From NCBI RefSeq assembly GCF_904424705.1, contig NZ_CAJGBF010000005.1, positions 186,001-250,000 of the forward strand: DNA of 64,000 nucleotides, read 5' to 3'. The stretch comes from Rossellomorea arthrocnemi (GTDB lineage: Bacteria > Bacillota > Bacilli > Bacillales > Bacillaceae_B). This document shows positions 1 through 10,771 of the stretch, piece after piece. The position numbers were made by a program, and so were the translations under genes. Numbering within the stretch: the stretch's first letter is position 1; every line of letters begins with the position of its first letter. The notes below the pieces were generated by a model. That model did no database searches, was not told the DNA's origin, and saw nothing but the letters and a program-made list of their open reading frames with translations.

Positions 1-1438
<1,438 letters not shown>

Positions 1439-1440
1439 TC

Positions 1441-1557
1441 AAAAAAAGTAGAGGGTGTCTATTGTAGTTATGTCATGAATTTATCTTGTTCAAAGAAGGA
1501 CAAGTCCATTCTCCTAAAATAAATTCATCTGCATAAACCAGCTAAAAGACAGCCTCT
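1441..1557 (-). terminator. Second, nested hairpin plus U-tract in the pyrG leader
   Basis: Read on the minus strand, an 11-bp outer stem (AGAGGCTGTCT with AGACACCCTCT, one C-C mismatch; 1547-1557 and 1450-1460) encloses a perfect 10-bp stem (ATGAATTTAT with ATAAATTCAT; 1519-1528 and 1475-1484) and an inner CTTGT/ACAAG stem. A run of seven U follows at 1447-1441, about 33 nt before the pyrG start codon. It resembles an intrinsic terminator lying downstream of the CTP-type attenuator. Its function is inferred only. Confidence 0.55.
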
Positions 1558-1652
1558 TATTATCAAGATACGTAAAGATGTAAGGGGTCTTTAAAGAATC
1601 GATCCGTCACACATAAAACCTTCTCATGCCAAAGCATTCTTCTTATAAAAAC

Positions 1653-1688
1653 AAAAAACGCCCCGCTTACAATCATGTAAGGGGAGCG
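1653..1688 (-). promoter_or_regulatory. pyrG CTP-responsive attenuator hairpin
   Basis: On the minus strand the transcript contains CGCTCCCCTTAC, a 6-nt loop, then GTAAGCGGGGCG and six U: a terminator hairpin with one C-C mismatch. The 5' arm carries CUCCCC and the transcript begins GGGCU. In B. subtilis pyrG, low CTP causes reiterative G addition at a GGGC start, and the G-rich 5' end pairs with the C-rich terminator arm to prevent termination. All these elements are visible here, so the same mechanism is inferred with good confidence. Confidence 0.85.
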
Positions 1689-1717
1689 TGATATACGTTA
1701 TTCGTCCCTTTTTAGGG

Positions 1718-1758
1718 AGCCCAAATAAAATACTACCTCCATGAAGGGAAGAAGTCAA
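1718..1758 (-). promoter_or_regulatory. SigA promoter of pyrG with GGGCT start site
   Basis: Minus-strand -35 TTGACT (1758-1753), 17-nt spacer, -10 TAGTAT (1735-1730), then seven bases to GGGCT starting at 1722. The GGGC initial sequence is what reiterative-transcription control of pyrG requires. Confidence 0.85.
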
Positions 1759-1796
1759 GCATAGAATAAGGATCGAATTTTCAATTATTTTTCATA

Positions 1797-1835
1797 AATA
1801 AAAAGCCCCCTGAAGGCCTTAACCCAACGGGAGCT
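1797..1835 (-). terminator. rpoE terminator
   Basis: Minus-strand stem AGCTCCC / GGGGGCT (one G-U pair) followed by a U-rich run, 19 bases after the rpoE stop. Confidence 0.8.
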
Positions 1836-1853
1836 GTACTGATTCGAGTGAGA

Positions 1854-2417
1854 TTACTTCTCTTCCTCTTCTTCTGATTCATCTTCTTCGTCTTCGTCAT
1901 CATCTTCGACTTCTTCGAATTCATCGATTTCGAGCTCTTCCTCATCGTCTTCATCAATCTCCAGATCTTCATCTGCAGCGTCAACATCCACATCGTCGTC
2001 ATCTGTAAGATCATCATCATCGTCTGTATCATCAAGATCATCATAATCCAGATCTTCGTCGTCCAGATCATCAAAATCATCCAGATCCAGATCTTCGTCT
2101 TTTTTCTTCGCTTTTTTCTTTTTGCTGGATTTCATCGTTGGGACGGTCTCTTCCTCGATTTGATCAACCGGGTACCATTCTCTTAATCCCCAACGGTTAT
2201 CCCCCATGGCAATATATCGTCCGTCAATATTCAGGTCTGTGTAGAATTGAAGTAAACGCTTGCGAACCTCTTTATCAGAGATCCCTAGCAAACCTTTAAT
2301 TTCCTTCACGATCTCTTCAAATGCCATCGCTTGTTTCTTCTCTACTAAAATTTCATGTGCCAGCTCAATGAATGACGTTTGACGCAATTCTTCTTTGGAT
2401 AATTGCTTAAGACTCAC
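1854..2417 (-). CDS. rpoE: DNA-directed RNA polymerase subunit delta
   Basis: Delta is the Gram-positive-specific accessory subunit that helps RNA polymerase recycle and respond to initiating nucleotide levels. The 187-residue product has an ordered N-terminal HARE-HTH-type domain of about 90 residues (including FYTDLNIDGRYIAMGDNRWG) and a long C-terminal tail made almost only of Asp and Glu, the hallmark of the family. Of two in-frame GTG codons (2426 and 2417), the second has AGGAA nine bases upstream while the first abuts it, so 2417 is chosen; the product then begins MSLKQLSKEEL, like B. subtilis RpoE. It is followed by its own terminator before pyrG. Confidence 0.95.
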   Translation of the reverse strand: MSLKQLSKEELRQTSFIELAHEILVEKKQAMAFEEIVKEIKGLLGISDKEVRKRLLQFYTDLNIDGRYIAMGDNRWGLREWYPVDQIEEETVPTMKSSKKKKAKKKDEDLDLDDFDDLDDEDLDYDDLDDTDDDDDLTDDDDVDVDAADEDLEIDEDDEEELEIDEFEEVEDDDEDEEDESEEEEEK

Positions 2418-2444
2418 TTTACGCACTTCCTTTCTCTATTTCAC

Positions 2445-2461
2445 ACTCTACTAAGTAGAGT
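2445..2461. promoter_or_regulatory. 17-bp perfect palindrome just upstream of rpoE
   Basis: ACTCTACTAAGTAGAGT is a perfect odd palindrome (8+1+8) ending 28 bases before the rpoE start codon. It could be an operator or a 5'-UTR hairpin. No adjacent gene points to a binding protein. Confidence 0.35.
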
Positions 2462-2577
2462 AAAAAAGGGCAAAAATTCTCCATTATCAATTTTAACCAT
2501 ATTCAACATTATAAACAATATAAATCACTTTATGCTATACATATCTGGTTTTTCTCGTATTTTTTTCACAGCTGGAT

Positions 2578-2760
2578 TCATGAAGGTCTGCCATTTCCCA
2601 GTTTTTGCTCTTTTTGTCCGTTCCGAATCACCTTGAACGCTTCATAGAATAGATAAAAAGAGAGCAGGAAAAATGGGATGGCACCTAATTGAAACTGATA
2701 TAAAAGAAAGGCGGCATATATGATGATGATTACTAGTATGTATCGTAAAATGGTCTTCAC
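2578..2760 (-). CDS. Small hypothetical membrane protein
   Basis: Sixty residues with one or two hydrophobic segments (about residues 4-22 and 26-44) and a basic, glycine-containing C-terminus ending KLGNGRPS. It would start at GTG with only a weak GGATG upstream. It lies between rpoE and icmF on the same strand. I do not recognise a family. The composition is that of a genuine small membrane protein, but coding status is not proven. Confidence 0.45.
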   Translation of the reverse strand: MKTILRYILVIIIIYAAFLLYQFQLGAIPFFLLSFYLFYEAFKVIRNGQKEQKLGNGRPS

Positions 2761-3030
2761 AGTCTCACATCCAAACGTATGTATCGTACTTCCCTTTTCA
2801 CTTATCTGACAATTCTTATTATATAGGAAATCTTACCCTGTAACTATTAAGATCGTGTTAAAAATTGGTTGATATCGTTTAAAGGATAGACGATTTGGTG
2901 CGTTTTTAAACTTGTTGTTGTTTCTTTTATTCTTTTATGAGATATGCTCTGTTGATTGCCTGAATGAAAAAATAACACACTATCATCATTACTATGCACC
3001 ATGATCATCCATTATTAGATTAGCCCACTG
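2761..3030. other. Gene-free AT-rich intergenic stretch
   Basis: I see no gene here. The minus strand carries a TATAAT-like box (around 2818-2824) that could serve the small membrane gene, without a convincing -35 element. Confidence 0.3.
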
Positions 3031-3065
3031 TAAAAAAGAGACCACTGCACTTCTACAGTAGTCTC
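3031..3065 (-). terminator. icmF terminator
   Basis: Minus-strand stem GAGACTACTG / CAGTGGTCTC with a short loop followed by six U (3037-3032), 17 bases after the icmF stop. Confidence 0.85.
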
Positions 3066-3081
3066 ATCTTCCTTTTATTTG

Positions 3082-6000
3082 TTACATATTACGACGATAC
3101 TGTCCGCCTACTTCGTAAAGGGCCCGTGTGATTTGGCCGAGGCTTGCGACTTTTACTGTTTCCATAAGCTCTTCAAAGATGTTTCCTCCGCCCACGGCTG
3201 CTTGTTTTAAGCGGGTGAGGGCTTCTTCGGTTTGATCTTTGTTTTGTGATTGGAATGCGCGCAGGTTTTGAATTTGTGTTTCTTTTTCTTCCTTCGTTGC
3301 ACGTGCCAGTTCCATGCTGTCCATGTCTTCTTCTGAAGGTGGATTTGGATTCAGGTACGTGTTCACTCCTACGATCGGCAGTTCCCCGGAATGTTTCTTC
3401 ATTTCGTAGAACATGGATTCCTCTTGTATCTTCCCGCGTTGATACTGAGTTTCCATCGATCCGAGAACGCCTCCGCGATCATTTAAGCGGTCGAATTCTG
3501 TGAGGACCATTTCTTCTACCAGATCGGTCAGCTCTTCTGCGATGAATGACCCTTGAAGGGGATTTTCATTTTTGGATAATCCGTGTTCCTTCGTGATGAT
3601 CATCTGGATTGCCATGGCACGGCGGACGGATTCCTCCGTTGGTGTCGTAATAGCTTCATCATAGGCGTTAGTATGCAGGGAGTTACAGTTATCCTGCAGG
3701 GCCATCAACGCTTGAAGCGTTGTACGGATGTCATTGAAATCAATCTCTTGGGCATGAAGGGAACGCCCGGATGTTTGAATATGATACTTCAATTTCTGAC
3801 TGCGTTCATTCGCACCATATTTATCCCTCATAACCGTTGACCAAATACGGCGTGCCACCCGGCCGATCACCGTATACTCCGGATCGAGGCCGTTCGAGAA
3901 GAAGAACGATAAGTTTGGTGCAAAGGCATTGATATCCATTCCACGGCTTAAATAATATTCCACATACGTGAACCCGTTCGCCAATGTGAAGGCAAGCTGA
4001 GAAATTGGATTGGCTCCCGCTTCGGCGATATGATAACCTGAAATCGATACAGAGTAATAGTTTCGTACTTTGTGATCAATGAAATACTGCTGGATATCCC
4101 CCATCATGCGAAGGGCAAATTCGGTTGAGAAGATACACGTATTCTGTCCCTGATCTTCTTTTAAAATATCTGCCTGAACGGTTCCACGGACGACTTGAAG
4201 CGTTTGTTCCTTCACTTCTATATATTCTTCCACCGAGAGGACACGTCCAAGCTCCTCTTCCTTCATGCGTATCTGCTGATCAACCGCCGTGTTCATATAC
4301 ATGGCAAGGATGATCGGTGCAGGACCATTGATCGTCATGGATACCGACGTAGAAGGCGCGCACAGATCAAAACCTGCATACAGCTTCTTCATGTCTTCCA
4401 ATGTACAGATGCTCACGCCGCTCTCTCCGACTTTCCCGTAAATGTCCGGACGGAGATCCGGGTCTTCACCATATAGCGTTACCGAATCAAAGGCCGTACT
4501 CAGTCGTTTCGCATCATCATCCTTCGACAGGTAATGGAAGCGGCGATTTGTCCGTTCAGGCGTGCCTTCTCCTGCAAACTGACGCTTTGGATCTTCCCCT
4601 TTGCGCTTGAATGGGAATACTCCCGCTGTGTATGGGAAAGAACCTGGAACGTTCTCTTTGTAGACCCAATCCAATATTTGACCGTAATCTTTGTATTTTG
4701 GAAGGGAAACCTTAGGGATATCAAGTCCCGATAAGCTTTTTGTCTTTAATTCAGTGACAATTTCTTTATCCCGGACTTTCGTGACAAACTGATCTTTGCT
4801 GTAGGTATCTTTGAGATTATCCCACTTTTGTAATATCTGTTTTGATTCTGCTGTCAGTTTATTTTCGACTTCTTCTTTTAAGGTTTGAAGGGATGTGACG
4901 ACACTCTCATTCGTCTCTTTTTCAGTAACCGCTTCGATTGCCCCTTCAAGCTGGAACAGGCGACGGGCGAGGTTCACTTGCTCTTCGGCTTTTTTATGAT
5001 AGTTACGGACAGTTTCTGCTATTTCACGAAGATAGTAACGGCGATTGTTTGGAATGATGACGTTTTGCTTTTCTACATCCACGTCTTTGGAGAAGCTTGT
5101 TTTCCAGTCCAACTCCATTTTCGTGTTCACGGTTTCGATGATCGCCGCAAACAAGGCATTCGTTCCCGGATCGTTGAACTGACTCGCAATCGTTCCGTAT
5201 ACCGGCATCTCATCTAAATCCTTATCAAAAAGCAAGTGACTGCGCTGGTATTGCTTTTGCACCTGACGTCTTGCATCCTCTGAGCCTTTTCGCTCAAATT
5301 TATTGATGACGATCAAGTCGGCAAAATCAATCATATCGATTTTCTCAAGCTGGGACGGAGCACCAAACTCACTTGTCATGACGTACATGGACATGTCACA
5401 GATTTCAGCGATTTCCGCATCCCCCTGTCCGATCCCGCTTGTTTCTACGACGATCAGATCATACCCTGCAGCCTTCACTACGTTGATCGCATCCTTGATG
5501 GCCAGGGAAAGCTCCGTTTTCGATCCACGGGTAGCCAGACTGCGCATATAGACACGTGGATTGAAGATCGCATTCATGCGGATACGGTCACCCAATAGGG
5601 CGCCCCCCGTCTTTTGTTTCGTTGGATCGATAGACAATATCGCAATTTTCTTTTCAGGAAGTTCATTGATGAAACGACGGATCAGCTCATCCGTCAAAGA
5701 GCTCTTCCCTGCTCCACCCGTCCCTGTAATCCCTAACACAGGTGCTTTTTTTACTAGGCTTTTGATTTCAGAGAAAACGGTTTGAGCGGTTGCAGCCACT
5801 TCTTCATTCGCCCCCACTTGGTACTCGGCGAGTGAAATCAGCTTCGAAACCGTGTTCACATTTCCAGTCGACAGCTTTTCAACTTCTTGATTGACGCTTC
5901 CCTTAATAGTGGGGAAATCACATTCTTCAATCATGTTATTAATCATACCCTGAAGACCATGCGTACGGCCGTCTTCAGGTGAAAAGATGCGGGCGATCCC

Positions 6001-6348
6001 GTATTCGTGAAGTTCCTTGATTTCACGTGGGATGATCACTCCGCCGCCTCCGCCATAAATACGGATATGGGATGCCCCTCTTTCGTTCAAAAGGTCGTAC
6101 ATATATTTGAAGTATTCTACGTGTCCACCCTGATAGGACGAAATCGCAATCCCCTGAACATCCTCCTGAATAGCGGCATTGACGACTTCCTCTACAGAAC
6201 GGTTATGACCTAAGTGGATCACCTCTGCTCCACTTGCCTGGATAATCCGACGCATTATGTTGATCGACGCATCATGTCCGTCAAACAGGCTCGATGCCGT
6301 GACAAAACGAACATGGTGCTTTGGCTTATAAATCTCAACCGTGCTCAT
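3082..6348 (-). CDS. icmF: Fused isobutyryl-CoA mutase IcmF with G-protein chaperone domain
   Basis: IcmF interconverts isobutyryl-CoA and n-butyryl-CoA with adenosylcobalamin, linking branched-chain and straight-chain acyl-CoA metabolism. The 1088 residues show the fused order: B12-binding domain first (DGHDAS at 23-28, GHNRS near 47-51), then a MeaB-like GTPase (P-loop [12 protein letters not shown] at 206-217), a linker, and the large substrate-binding mutase barrel from about residue 540 ([19 protein letters not shown]). Full family length. The ATG overlaps the end of the TetR gene by four bases (ATGA), indicating translational coupling, and the gene is last in the acyl-CoA catabolism cluster. 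Confidence 0.95.
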   Translation of the reverse strand: MSTVEIYKPKHHVRFVTASSLFDGHDASINIMRRIIQASGAEVIHLGHNRSVEEVVNAAIQEDVQGIAISSYQGGHVEYFKYMYDLLNERGASHIRIYGGGGGVIIPREIKELHEYGIARIFSPEDGRTHGLQGMINNMIEECDFPTIKGSVNQEVEKLSTGNVNTVSKLISLAEYQVGANEEVAATAQTVFSEIKSLVKKAPVLGITGTGGAGKSSLTDELIRRFINELPEKKIAILSIDPTKQKTGGALLGDRIRMNAIFNPRVYMRSLATRGSKTELSLAIKDAINVVKAAGYDLIVVETSGIGQGDAEIAEICDMSMYVMTSEFGAPSQLEKIDMIDFADLIVINKFERKGSEDARRQVQKQYQRSHLLFDKDLDEMPVYGTIASQFNDPGTNALFAAIIETVNTKMELDWKTSFSKDVDVEKQNVIIPNNRRYYLREIAETVRNYHKKAEEQVNLARRLFQLEGAIEAVTEKETNESVVTSLQTLKEEVENKLTAESKQILQKWDNLKDTYSKDQFVTKVRDKEIVTELKTKSLSGLDIPKVSLPKYKDYGQILDWVYKENVPGSFPYTAGVFPFKRKGEDPKRQFAGEGTPERTNRRFHYLSKDDDAKRLSTAFDSVTLYGEDPDLRPDIYGKVGESGVSICTLEDMKKLYAGFDLCAPSTSVSMTINGPAPIILAMYMNTAVDQQIRMKEEELGRVLSVEEYIEVKEQTLQVVRGTVQADILKEDQGQNTCIFSTEFALRMMGDIQQYFIDHKVRNYYSVSISGYHIAEAGANPISQLAFTLANGFTYVEYYLSRGMDINAFAPNLSFFFSNGLDPEYTVIGRVARRIWSTVMRDKYGANERSQKLKYHIQTSGRSLHAQEIDFNDIRTTLQALMALQDNCNSLHTNAYDEAITTPTEESVRRAMAIQMIITKEHGLSKNENPLQGSFIAEELTDLVEEMVLTEFDRLNDRGGVLGSMETQYQRGKIQEESMFYEMKKHSGELPIVGVNTYLNPNPPSEEDMDSMELARATKEEKETQIQNLRAFQSQNKDQTEEALTRLKQAAVGGGNIFEELMETVKVASLGQITRALYEVGGQYRRNM

Positions 6349-6998
6349 ATTACTCCCCCTGTTCTCCCTTGTTTTTCAAATCCGATGATGCCTGAAAAAG
6401 TGAGTTCGATTTGAAGATTGATGTATTCCTCAAGTGTAAAACGTTTCTGCATCGCCCACCGACGGAATCCCCACATCTGTCCCTGAACGAATACATTCTG
6501 AGCCAGCATATGGCACTGATCTTCATCAAGCTCAAGCTTCCCGCTCTCCACGCAGCCTTTGATGAGATTTTCCACCATCCCCACCATTTCAAGTTCCTTG
6601 CGCAGTACATACGGAAGGGCATCCTTTGACAAAGATTTCGCTTCTTGATACATGACGAGCACTTCATCCTGCATCCGGTCCATCACCTGAAAATAATGGG
6701 CGATTCCGAGCCTTAAGCTCTCTAGCGTCCCTTTTCCTACGTCCAGCTCCTCAAGCTCCAATCGAACCTGCTCATAAATGCTGTCACACACTAAATACAG
6801 GACATCTTCCTTTGTTCGGATATATTCGTATAGCGTTCCGATACTGAATCCGGCGGCCTTTGCGATCTCTCTAGTCGTGGTGCGGTGAAACCCCTTTTGT
6901 TTAAATAGAGAGACGGCTCCACGAATCATCTGATCACGCCGTTTTTCCACTAAACGCTCATCCTTAACCGAAGCATGAACTTCCCTCTTCTTATTCAA
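6345..6998 (-). CDS. TetR/AcrR family regulator of the acyl-CoA cluster
   Basis: A 217-residue TetR-family repressor. The N-terminal HTH is clear (residues 20-70: [19 protein letters not shown], then [20 protein letters not shown]); the rest is an alpha-helical ligand domain. The start is TTG at 6998 with AAAGGCGG nine bases upstream. It is encoded inside the fatty and branched acyl-CoA gene set and overlaps icmF by four bases, so a FadR-like repressor sensing an acyl-CoA is the likely role. The palindromes at 12048, 14506 and 14558 are candidate operators; that link is inferred. Confidence 0.88.
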   Translation of the reverse strand: MNKKREVHASVKDERLVEKRRDQMIRGAVSLFKQKGFHRTTTREIAKAAGFSIGTLYEYIRTKEDVLYLVCDSIYEQVRLELEELDVGKGTLESLRLGIAHYFQVMDRMQDEVLVMYQEAKSLSKDALPYVLRKELEMVGMVENLIKGCVESGKLELDEDQCHMLAQNVFVQGQMWGFRRWAMQKRFTLEEYINLQIELTFSGIIGFEKQGRTGGVI

Positions 6999-7118
6999 AA
7001 CAACCGACCGCCTTTACTATCCATTTCTCCCATTGACCCCTAATCCCAAATCACCCGCCTCATCCCCCAACAAAGCAGATGGTTATCTATCTCTCTTAAC
7101 CTATTCATCCTACATACC

Positions 7119-7206
7119 GGGTCTGGCACCCAAAAAGAGATTGCATCATACAAACCCCTTTACGCCACGAAACATCACAGAACCAATCGGGTGCCTGACA
7201 CGCTTC
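7119..7206. repeat. Dispersed ~88-bp repeat D, copy 1
   Basis: Begins GGGTCTGGCACCC and ends GGGTGCCTGACAC, which pair imperfectly (10 of 13), around a conserved core ACAAACCCCTTTACGCCAC. A second copy in the same orientation lies at 8421-8510, so the two bracket the first acyl-CoA dehydrogenase gene. The GGTGCCTGGCAC word recurs in the pdxK terminator. Confidence 0.75.
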
Positions 7207-7254
7207 AAAACCTACCACAACATCCCCATAAAGAAATCCTTCTAAACCAATCCC

Positions 7255-8394
7255 TTACTTCGTCACCATCCGCGAAATAACCAATCTCTGAATTTCCTGC
7301 GTTCCCTCATAAATCTGAGTGATCTTCGCATCACGCATATAACGCTCCACAGGATAATCCTTCGTATAACCATATCCGCCAAAGATCTGAACTGCTTCTG
7401 TCGTCACCTTCATCGCTGTATCTCCGGCCATCAGCTTCGACATCGCCGATTCTTTTCCGTACGGAAGACCTTCTGATTCCAACCAGGCAGCTTGATAGGT
7501 TAGTAGACGGGAAGCTTCGATGGACGTTGCCATATCAGCGATCTTGAATGAAATCCCTTGATTCGCTGCAATCGGCTTACCGAACTGCTCGCGTTCTTTT
7601 GCATACTCGACAGACGCATCCAGAGCCCCTTGGGCAATCCCCACCGCCTGAGCGGCAATCCCGTTACGACCGCCATCAAGTGTCATCATGGCAATCTTGA
7701 ATCCATCGCCTTCGTTCCCAAGCATGTTCTCTTTTGGTACCTTACAATCTTCAAATACGATCTCAGTGGTTGGAGATGACCGAATCCCGAGCTTCTTCTC
7801 TTTCTTTCCTACAGAGAATCCTTCGAAGTCTGCCTCTACGATGAACGCACTGGTTCCACGTTGGCGCTGGGAAGGATCTGTCAAAGCAAATACGATATAC
7901 GTATCAGCGATTCCACCGTTTGTGATGAAAATTTTAGAGCCATTCAATACGTAATGGTCTCCTTCTAAACGAGCCGTCGTTTTCATACCGCCAGCATCGG
8001 ATCCCGAACCTGGCTCAGTCAATCCGTAAGCCCCGATTTTCTCACCTTGGGCCATTGGACGAAGGTACTTCTGCTTTTGTTCTTCTGTACCAAATTTATA
8101 TACCGGCCATCCTGCAAGGGAAGTATGGGCCGAAAGGGTTACCCCCGTAGACGCACACACTCTTGAAAGCTCTTCAACGGCGATGCAATACGCTAAGTAA
8201 TCACTCCCGATGCCGCCATACTCTTCCGGCCAAGGAATCCCCGTCAATCCAAGCTCCGCCATTTTCTTGAATAAATCCATATCAAAGCGCTCTTCCTCAT
8301 CACGCTCAGCAGCAGTAGGAGCCACCTCATTCCGCGCAAAATCACGCACCATCTTCCGTATCATTTCATGCTCTTCCGATAATCTAAAATTCAT
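7255..8394 (-). CDS. Acyl-CoA dehydrogenase (short-chain type)
   Basis: FAD flavoenzyme that introduces the alpha,beta double bond into acyl-CoA and passes electrons to ETF. The 379-residue protein has the family order: helical N-domain, beta-domain motif [10 protein letters not shown], and C-terminal helices with [13 protein letters not shown] and [10 protein letters not shown], the latter carrying the catalytic Glu. Start chosen at ATG 8394 ([11 protein letters not shown]), with GGGGG nine bases upstream; a longer frame to 8439 exists only because repeat D is open in that frame. It may act on butyryl- or isobutyryl-CoA, but the exact chain length cannot be read from sequence. Confidence 0.93.
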   Translation of the reverse strand: MNFRLSEEHEMIRKMVRDFARNEVAPTAAERDEEERFDMDLFKKMAELGLTGIPWPEEYGGIGSDYLAYCIAVEELSRVCASTGVTLSAHTSLAGWPVYKFGTEEQKQKYLRPMAQGEKIGAYGLTEPGSGSDAGGMKTTARLEGDHYVLNGSKIFITNGGIADTYIVFALTDPSQRQRGTSAFIVEADFEGFSVGKKEKKLGIRSSPTTEIVFEDCKVPKENMLGNEGDGFKIAMMTLDGGRNGIAAQAVGIAQGALDASVEYAKEREQFGKPIAANQGISFKIADMATSIEASRLLTYQAAWLESEGLPYGKESAMSKLMAGDTAMKVTTEAVQIFGGYGYTKDYPVERYMRDAKITQIYEGTQEIQRLVISRMVTK

Positions 8395-8420
8395 CGTAAT
8401 TCCCCCATAACTAAATTTGT

Positions 8421-8510
8421 CCGGGTCTGGCACCCTCAAAAAGCAAGCAATGCCACAAACCCCTTTACGCCACTAAACATCTCAATCTATATCGGGTGCA
8501 TGACACGCTT
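8421..8510. repeat. Dispersed ~88-bp repeat D, copy 2
   Basis: Same orientation and core as the copy at 7119-7206, with GGGTCTGGCACCC and GGGTGCATGACAC ends. It lies directly upstream of the acyl-CoA dehydrogenase ATG. Confidence 0.75.
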
Positions 8511-8560
8511 CAGAATGTATGTACGACTACACCCCTCCAGCGGGTCAAACTAACCCCTTC

Positions 8561-9697
8561 CTAAACCAACAAATTCTTCCCAATCACCATTCGCTGAATC
8601 TCACTCGTTCCCTCATAAATCTCCGTCACCTTCGCATCACGGAACAGGCGCTCAACGGGATATTCCTTTGTATATCCATATCCACCGTAAACCTGAATCG
8701 CTTCCGTCGACACTTCAACAGCTGTTTTCGAAGCAAACAGCTTTGCCATACTTGCTTCTTTTCCACAGGAAATGTTGTTCGAACGGAGATTCGCCGCCCG
8801 GTACACAAGAAGTTTCGAGCTTTCAACGGCCGTCGCCATATCGGCAAGCTTAAATCCGATTCCTTGCTGGGCGGCAATCGGTTTACCGAATTGCACCCGC
8901 TCCTTTGCATAAGCCGTTGAATAGTCAAATGCTGCTTCCGCGATTCCAAGGGCTTGTGCGGCGATACCGATCCTGCCCACTTCAAGGTTGGCCATGGCGA
9001 TCTTAAAGCCTTCCCCTTCTTCACCCAGAAGATTTTCTGCCGGGACTTTCATATCTTCAAAAGTCAGTTGAACAGTCCTGGAACCGTGAAGGCCCATCTT
9101 ATGTTCGTCTTTTCCGATTACAAGACCAGATGTATCTTTCTCTACGATAAAGGCAGAGACCCCCCGGCTGCCTTTCGTCGGATCTGTGGTTGCAAATACA
9201 ATATACGTATCGGCTTCGCCACCATTCGTAATGAAGACTTTCGATCCGTTCAACACATAGTGGTCACCACGCTTTTCAGCACGGGATTTGAGGCTCTTCG
9301 CATCGGAGCCTGCACTTGGTTCTGTCAGGCAGAAAGCACCCAGGTATTGTCCTGAAGCAAGTTTAGGGAGATATTTTCGCTTCTGGTCATCATTCCCGAA
9401 ATAAAGGATGGGGTTCGTTCCTACTGACGTATGAACAGATAAAATCACCCCGATGGTGGCGCTTACTTTCGACAACTCATGGATGGCTATGATATACGAG
9501 GTGAAATCCATCTCAGAACCGCCATATTTCTCAGGAGTCGTGATTCCCATCAAACCAAGGGCAGCCATTTTATTTAAAATTTCTCTAGGAAACTGTCCTT
9601 CTTCCATCTTCTCTATAAACGGCTGGATTTCCGTTTCGGCAAAATCCCTGACCATCTTTCTCATCATCTGCTGTTCTTCCGTGAATCGTAACTCCAT
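8561..9697 (-). CDS. Acyl-CoA dehydrogenase (second paralogue)
   Basis: A 378-residue acyl-CoA dehydrogenase related to, but clearly diverged from, its downstream neighbour. Key motifs are AFCLTEPSAGSDA in the FAD/beta domain, GGYGYTKEYPVERLFRDAK, and IYEGTSEIQRMVIG with the catalytic Glu. Start ATG 9697 is preceded by AGGGAGGAA. It begins 29 bases after hbd and belongs to the same minus-strand transcription unit thl-hbd-acd-acd. Two such enzymes beside IcmF suggest use of both straight and branched C4-C5 acyl-CoA; this division of labour is inferred. Confidence 0.93.
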   Translation of the reverse strand: MELRFTEEQQMMRKMVRDFAETEIQPFIEKMEEGQFPREILNKMAALGLMGITTPEKYGGSEMDFTSYIIAIHELSKVSATIGVILSVHTSVGTNPILYFGNDDQKRKYLPKLASGQYLGAFCLTEPSAGSDAKSLKSRAEKRGDHYVLNGSKVFITNGGEADTYIVFATTDPTKGSRGVSAFIVEKDTSGLVIGKDEHKMGLHGSRTVQLTFEDMKVPAENLLGEEGEGFKIAMANLEVGRIGIAAQALGIAEAAFDYSTAYAKERVQFGKPIAAQQGIGFKLADMATAVESSKLLVYRAANLRSNNISCGKEASMAKLFASKTAVEVSTEAIQVYGGYGYTKEYPVERLFRDAKVTEIYEGTSEIQRMVIGKNLLV

Positions 9698-9726
9698 GAC
9701 TGTTTCCTCCCTGATGTTCGTCGTTA

Positions 9727-10578
9727 TTACTCGTATGAATAAAAGCCACGGCCCGTTTTACGTCCCAGCCAGCCTGCTTTCACATACTTTCTAAGCAGTG
9801 GACATGGGCGGTATTTATCATCTCCAAAGCCTTCGTGCAGGGTTTCCATGATGTACAGGCATGTATCGAGTCCAATGAAGTCTGCTAACGTAAGAGGTCC
9901 CATCGGATGATTCATACCGAGCTTCATCACTTCATCAATTGCCTCTTTGCCAGCCACTCCTTCATAAAGGGTATAGATCGCTTCATTGATCATCGGCATC
10001 AGAATCCTGTTTGAAACGAATCCCGGAAAGTCTTCTACTTCAACCGGCACTTTATTGAGAGATTTCGTCATATCTTCAATCACCTGATAGACTTCATCGG
10101 TCGTTGCCAAGCCACGGATGATTTCAACCAATTTCATCACCGGCACCGGGTTCATGAAGTGCATTCCGATCACTTGCTTTGGACGTTTTGTCGCTGCGGC
10201 AATTTCGGTGATCGGAAGAGAAGAAGTGTTAGAAGCCAGAATGGTGTGCTCTGGTGTGATCTCATCTAATTGAGCAAAGATCTTTGTTTTGATGTCCATA
10301 TTCTCAACGGCTGCTTCGATGACAAGGTCCACGTGCTTGGCATCGTGAATATTCGTTGAAGCCGTCAAACGGTCCACGGTCGCGGTTTTATCTTCTTCCG
10401 TCATTCTCCCTTTTTCTACGGAGCGCGTCAGATTCTTCTTGATGACGCCGATTCCCTTTTGAACAAGCTCTTCTTTCAAATCGTTCAGATATACGTTAAA
10501 TCCGGCCTGCGCACAAACTTGAGCGATTCCTGAGCCCATTTGCCCTGCGCCGATGACCATTATGTTTTTGATGTTCAT
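9727..10578 (-). CDS. hbd: 3-hydroxybutyryl-CoA dehydrogenase
   Basis: NAD(P)-dependent oxidation of 3-hydroxyacyl-CoA to 3-ketoacyl-CoA in beta-oxidation. The 283-residue single-domain-pair enzyme begins MNIKNIMVIGAGQMGSGIAQ (Rossmann glycine motif), carries the catalytic-His signature GMHFMNPVPVMKLVEI near residues 143-158, and ends GRKTGRGFYSYE. AAGGGGAG precedes the ATG. It lies between thl and the second acyl-CoA dehydrogenase. Just upstream is an inverted pair TAAAAC...GTTTTA around 10603-10628 of unknown role. Confidence 0.95.
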   Translation of the reverse strand: MNIKNIMVIGAGQMGSGIAQVCAQAGFNVYLNDLKEELVQKGIGVIKKNLTRSVEKGRMTEEDKTATVDRLTASTNIHDAKHVDLVIEAAVENMDIKTKIFAQLDEITPEHTILASNTSSLPITEIAAATKRPKQVIGMHFMNPVPVMKLVEIIRGLATTDEVYQVIEDMTKSLNKVPVEVEDFPGFVSNRILMPMINEAIYTLYEGVAGKEAIDEVMKLGMNHPMGPLTLADFIGLDTCLYIMETLHEGFGDDKYRPCPLLRKYVKAGWLGRKTGRGFYSYE

Positions 10579-10650
10579 TTTGTTCTCCCCTTTGCTACGA
10601 TTAAAACTAGTAATCTAGTCGGTTTTACGTGAAGTTTGACTTTGTGATGG

Positions 10651-10711
10651 TCAGCTGCTGATTATTTGAAGTCATTCACCTGTTGTAACAAACGGCGAAT
10701 TCAGCAGCTGA
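10651..10711. repeat. 11-bp inverted repeat between thl and hbd
   Basis: TCAGCTGCTGA (10651-10661) and its exact reverse complement TCAGCAGCTGA (10701-10711), 39 bases apart. There is no U-tract, so it is not a classical terminator; it may be an intercistronic stem that shapes mRNA processing or an operator pair. Confidence 0.5.
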
Positions 10712-10771
10712 ACCTTTATCGTCTGCAGGCATCCATGCATCATGTATAATCGAGACCCTCGATCCAAAACT

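Noticed and set aside
1781-2080. Minus-strand open frame overlapping rpoE
   Set aside because: It is the alternate frame of the GAT/GAA-rich acidic tail of rpoE and has no independent support.
8395-8439. Fifteen extra N-terminal residues for the first acyl-CoA dehydrogenase
   Set aside because: They translate part of repeat D, and ATG 8394 has its own GGGGG-type ribosome binding site and the family's usual start.
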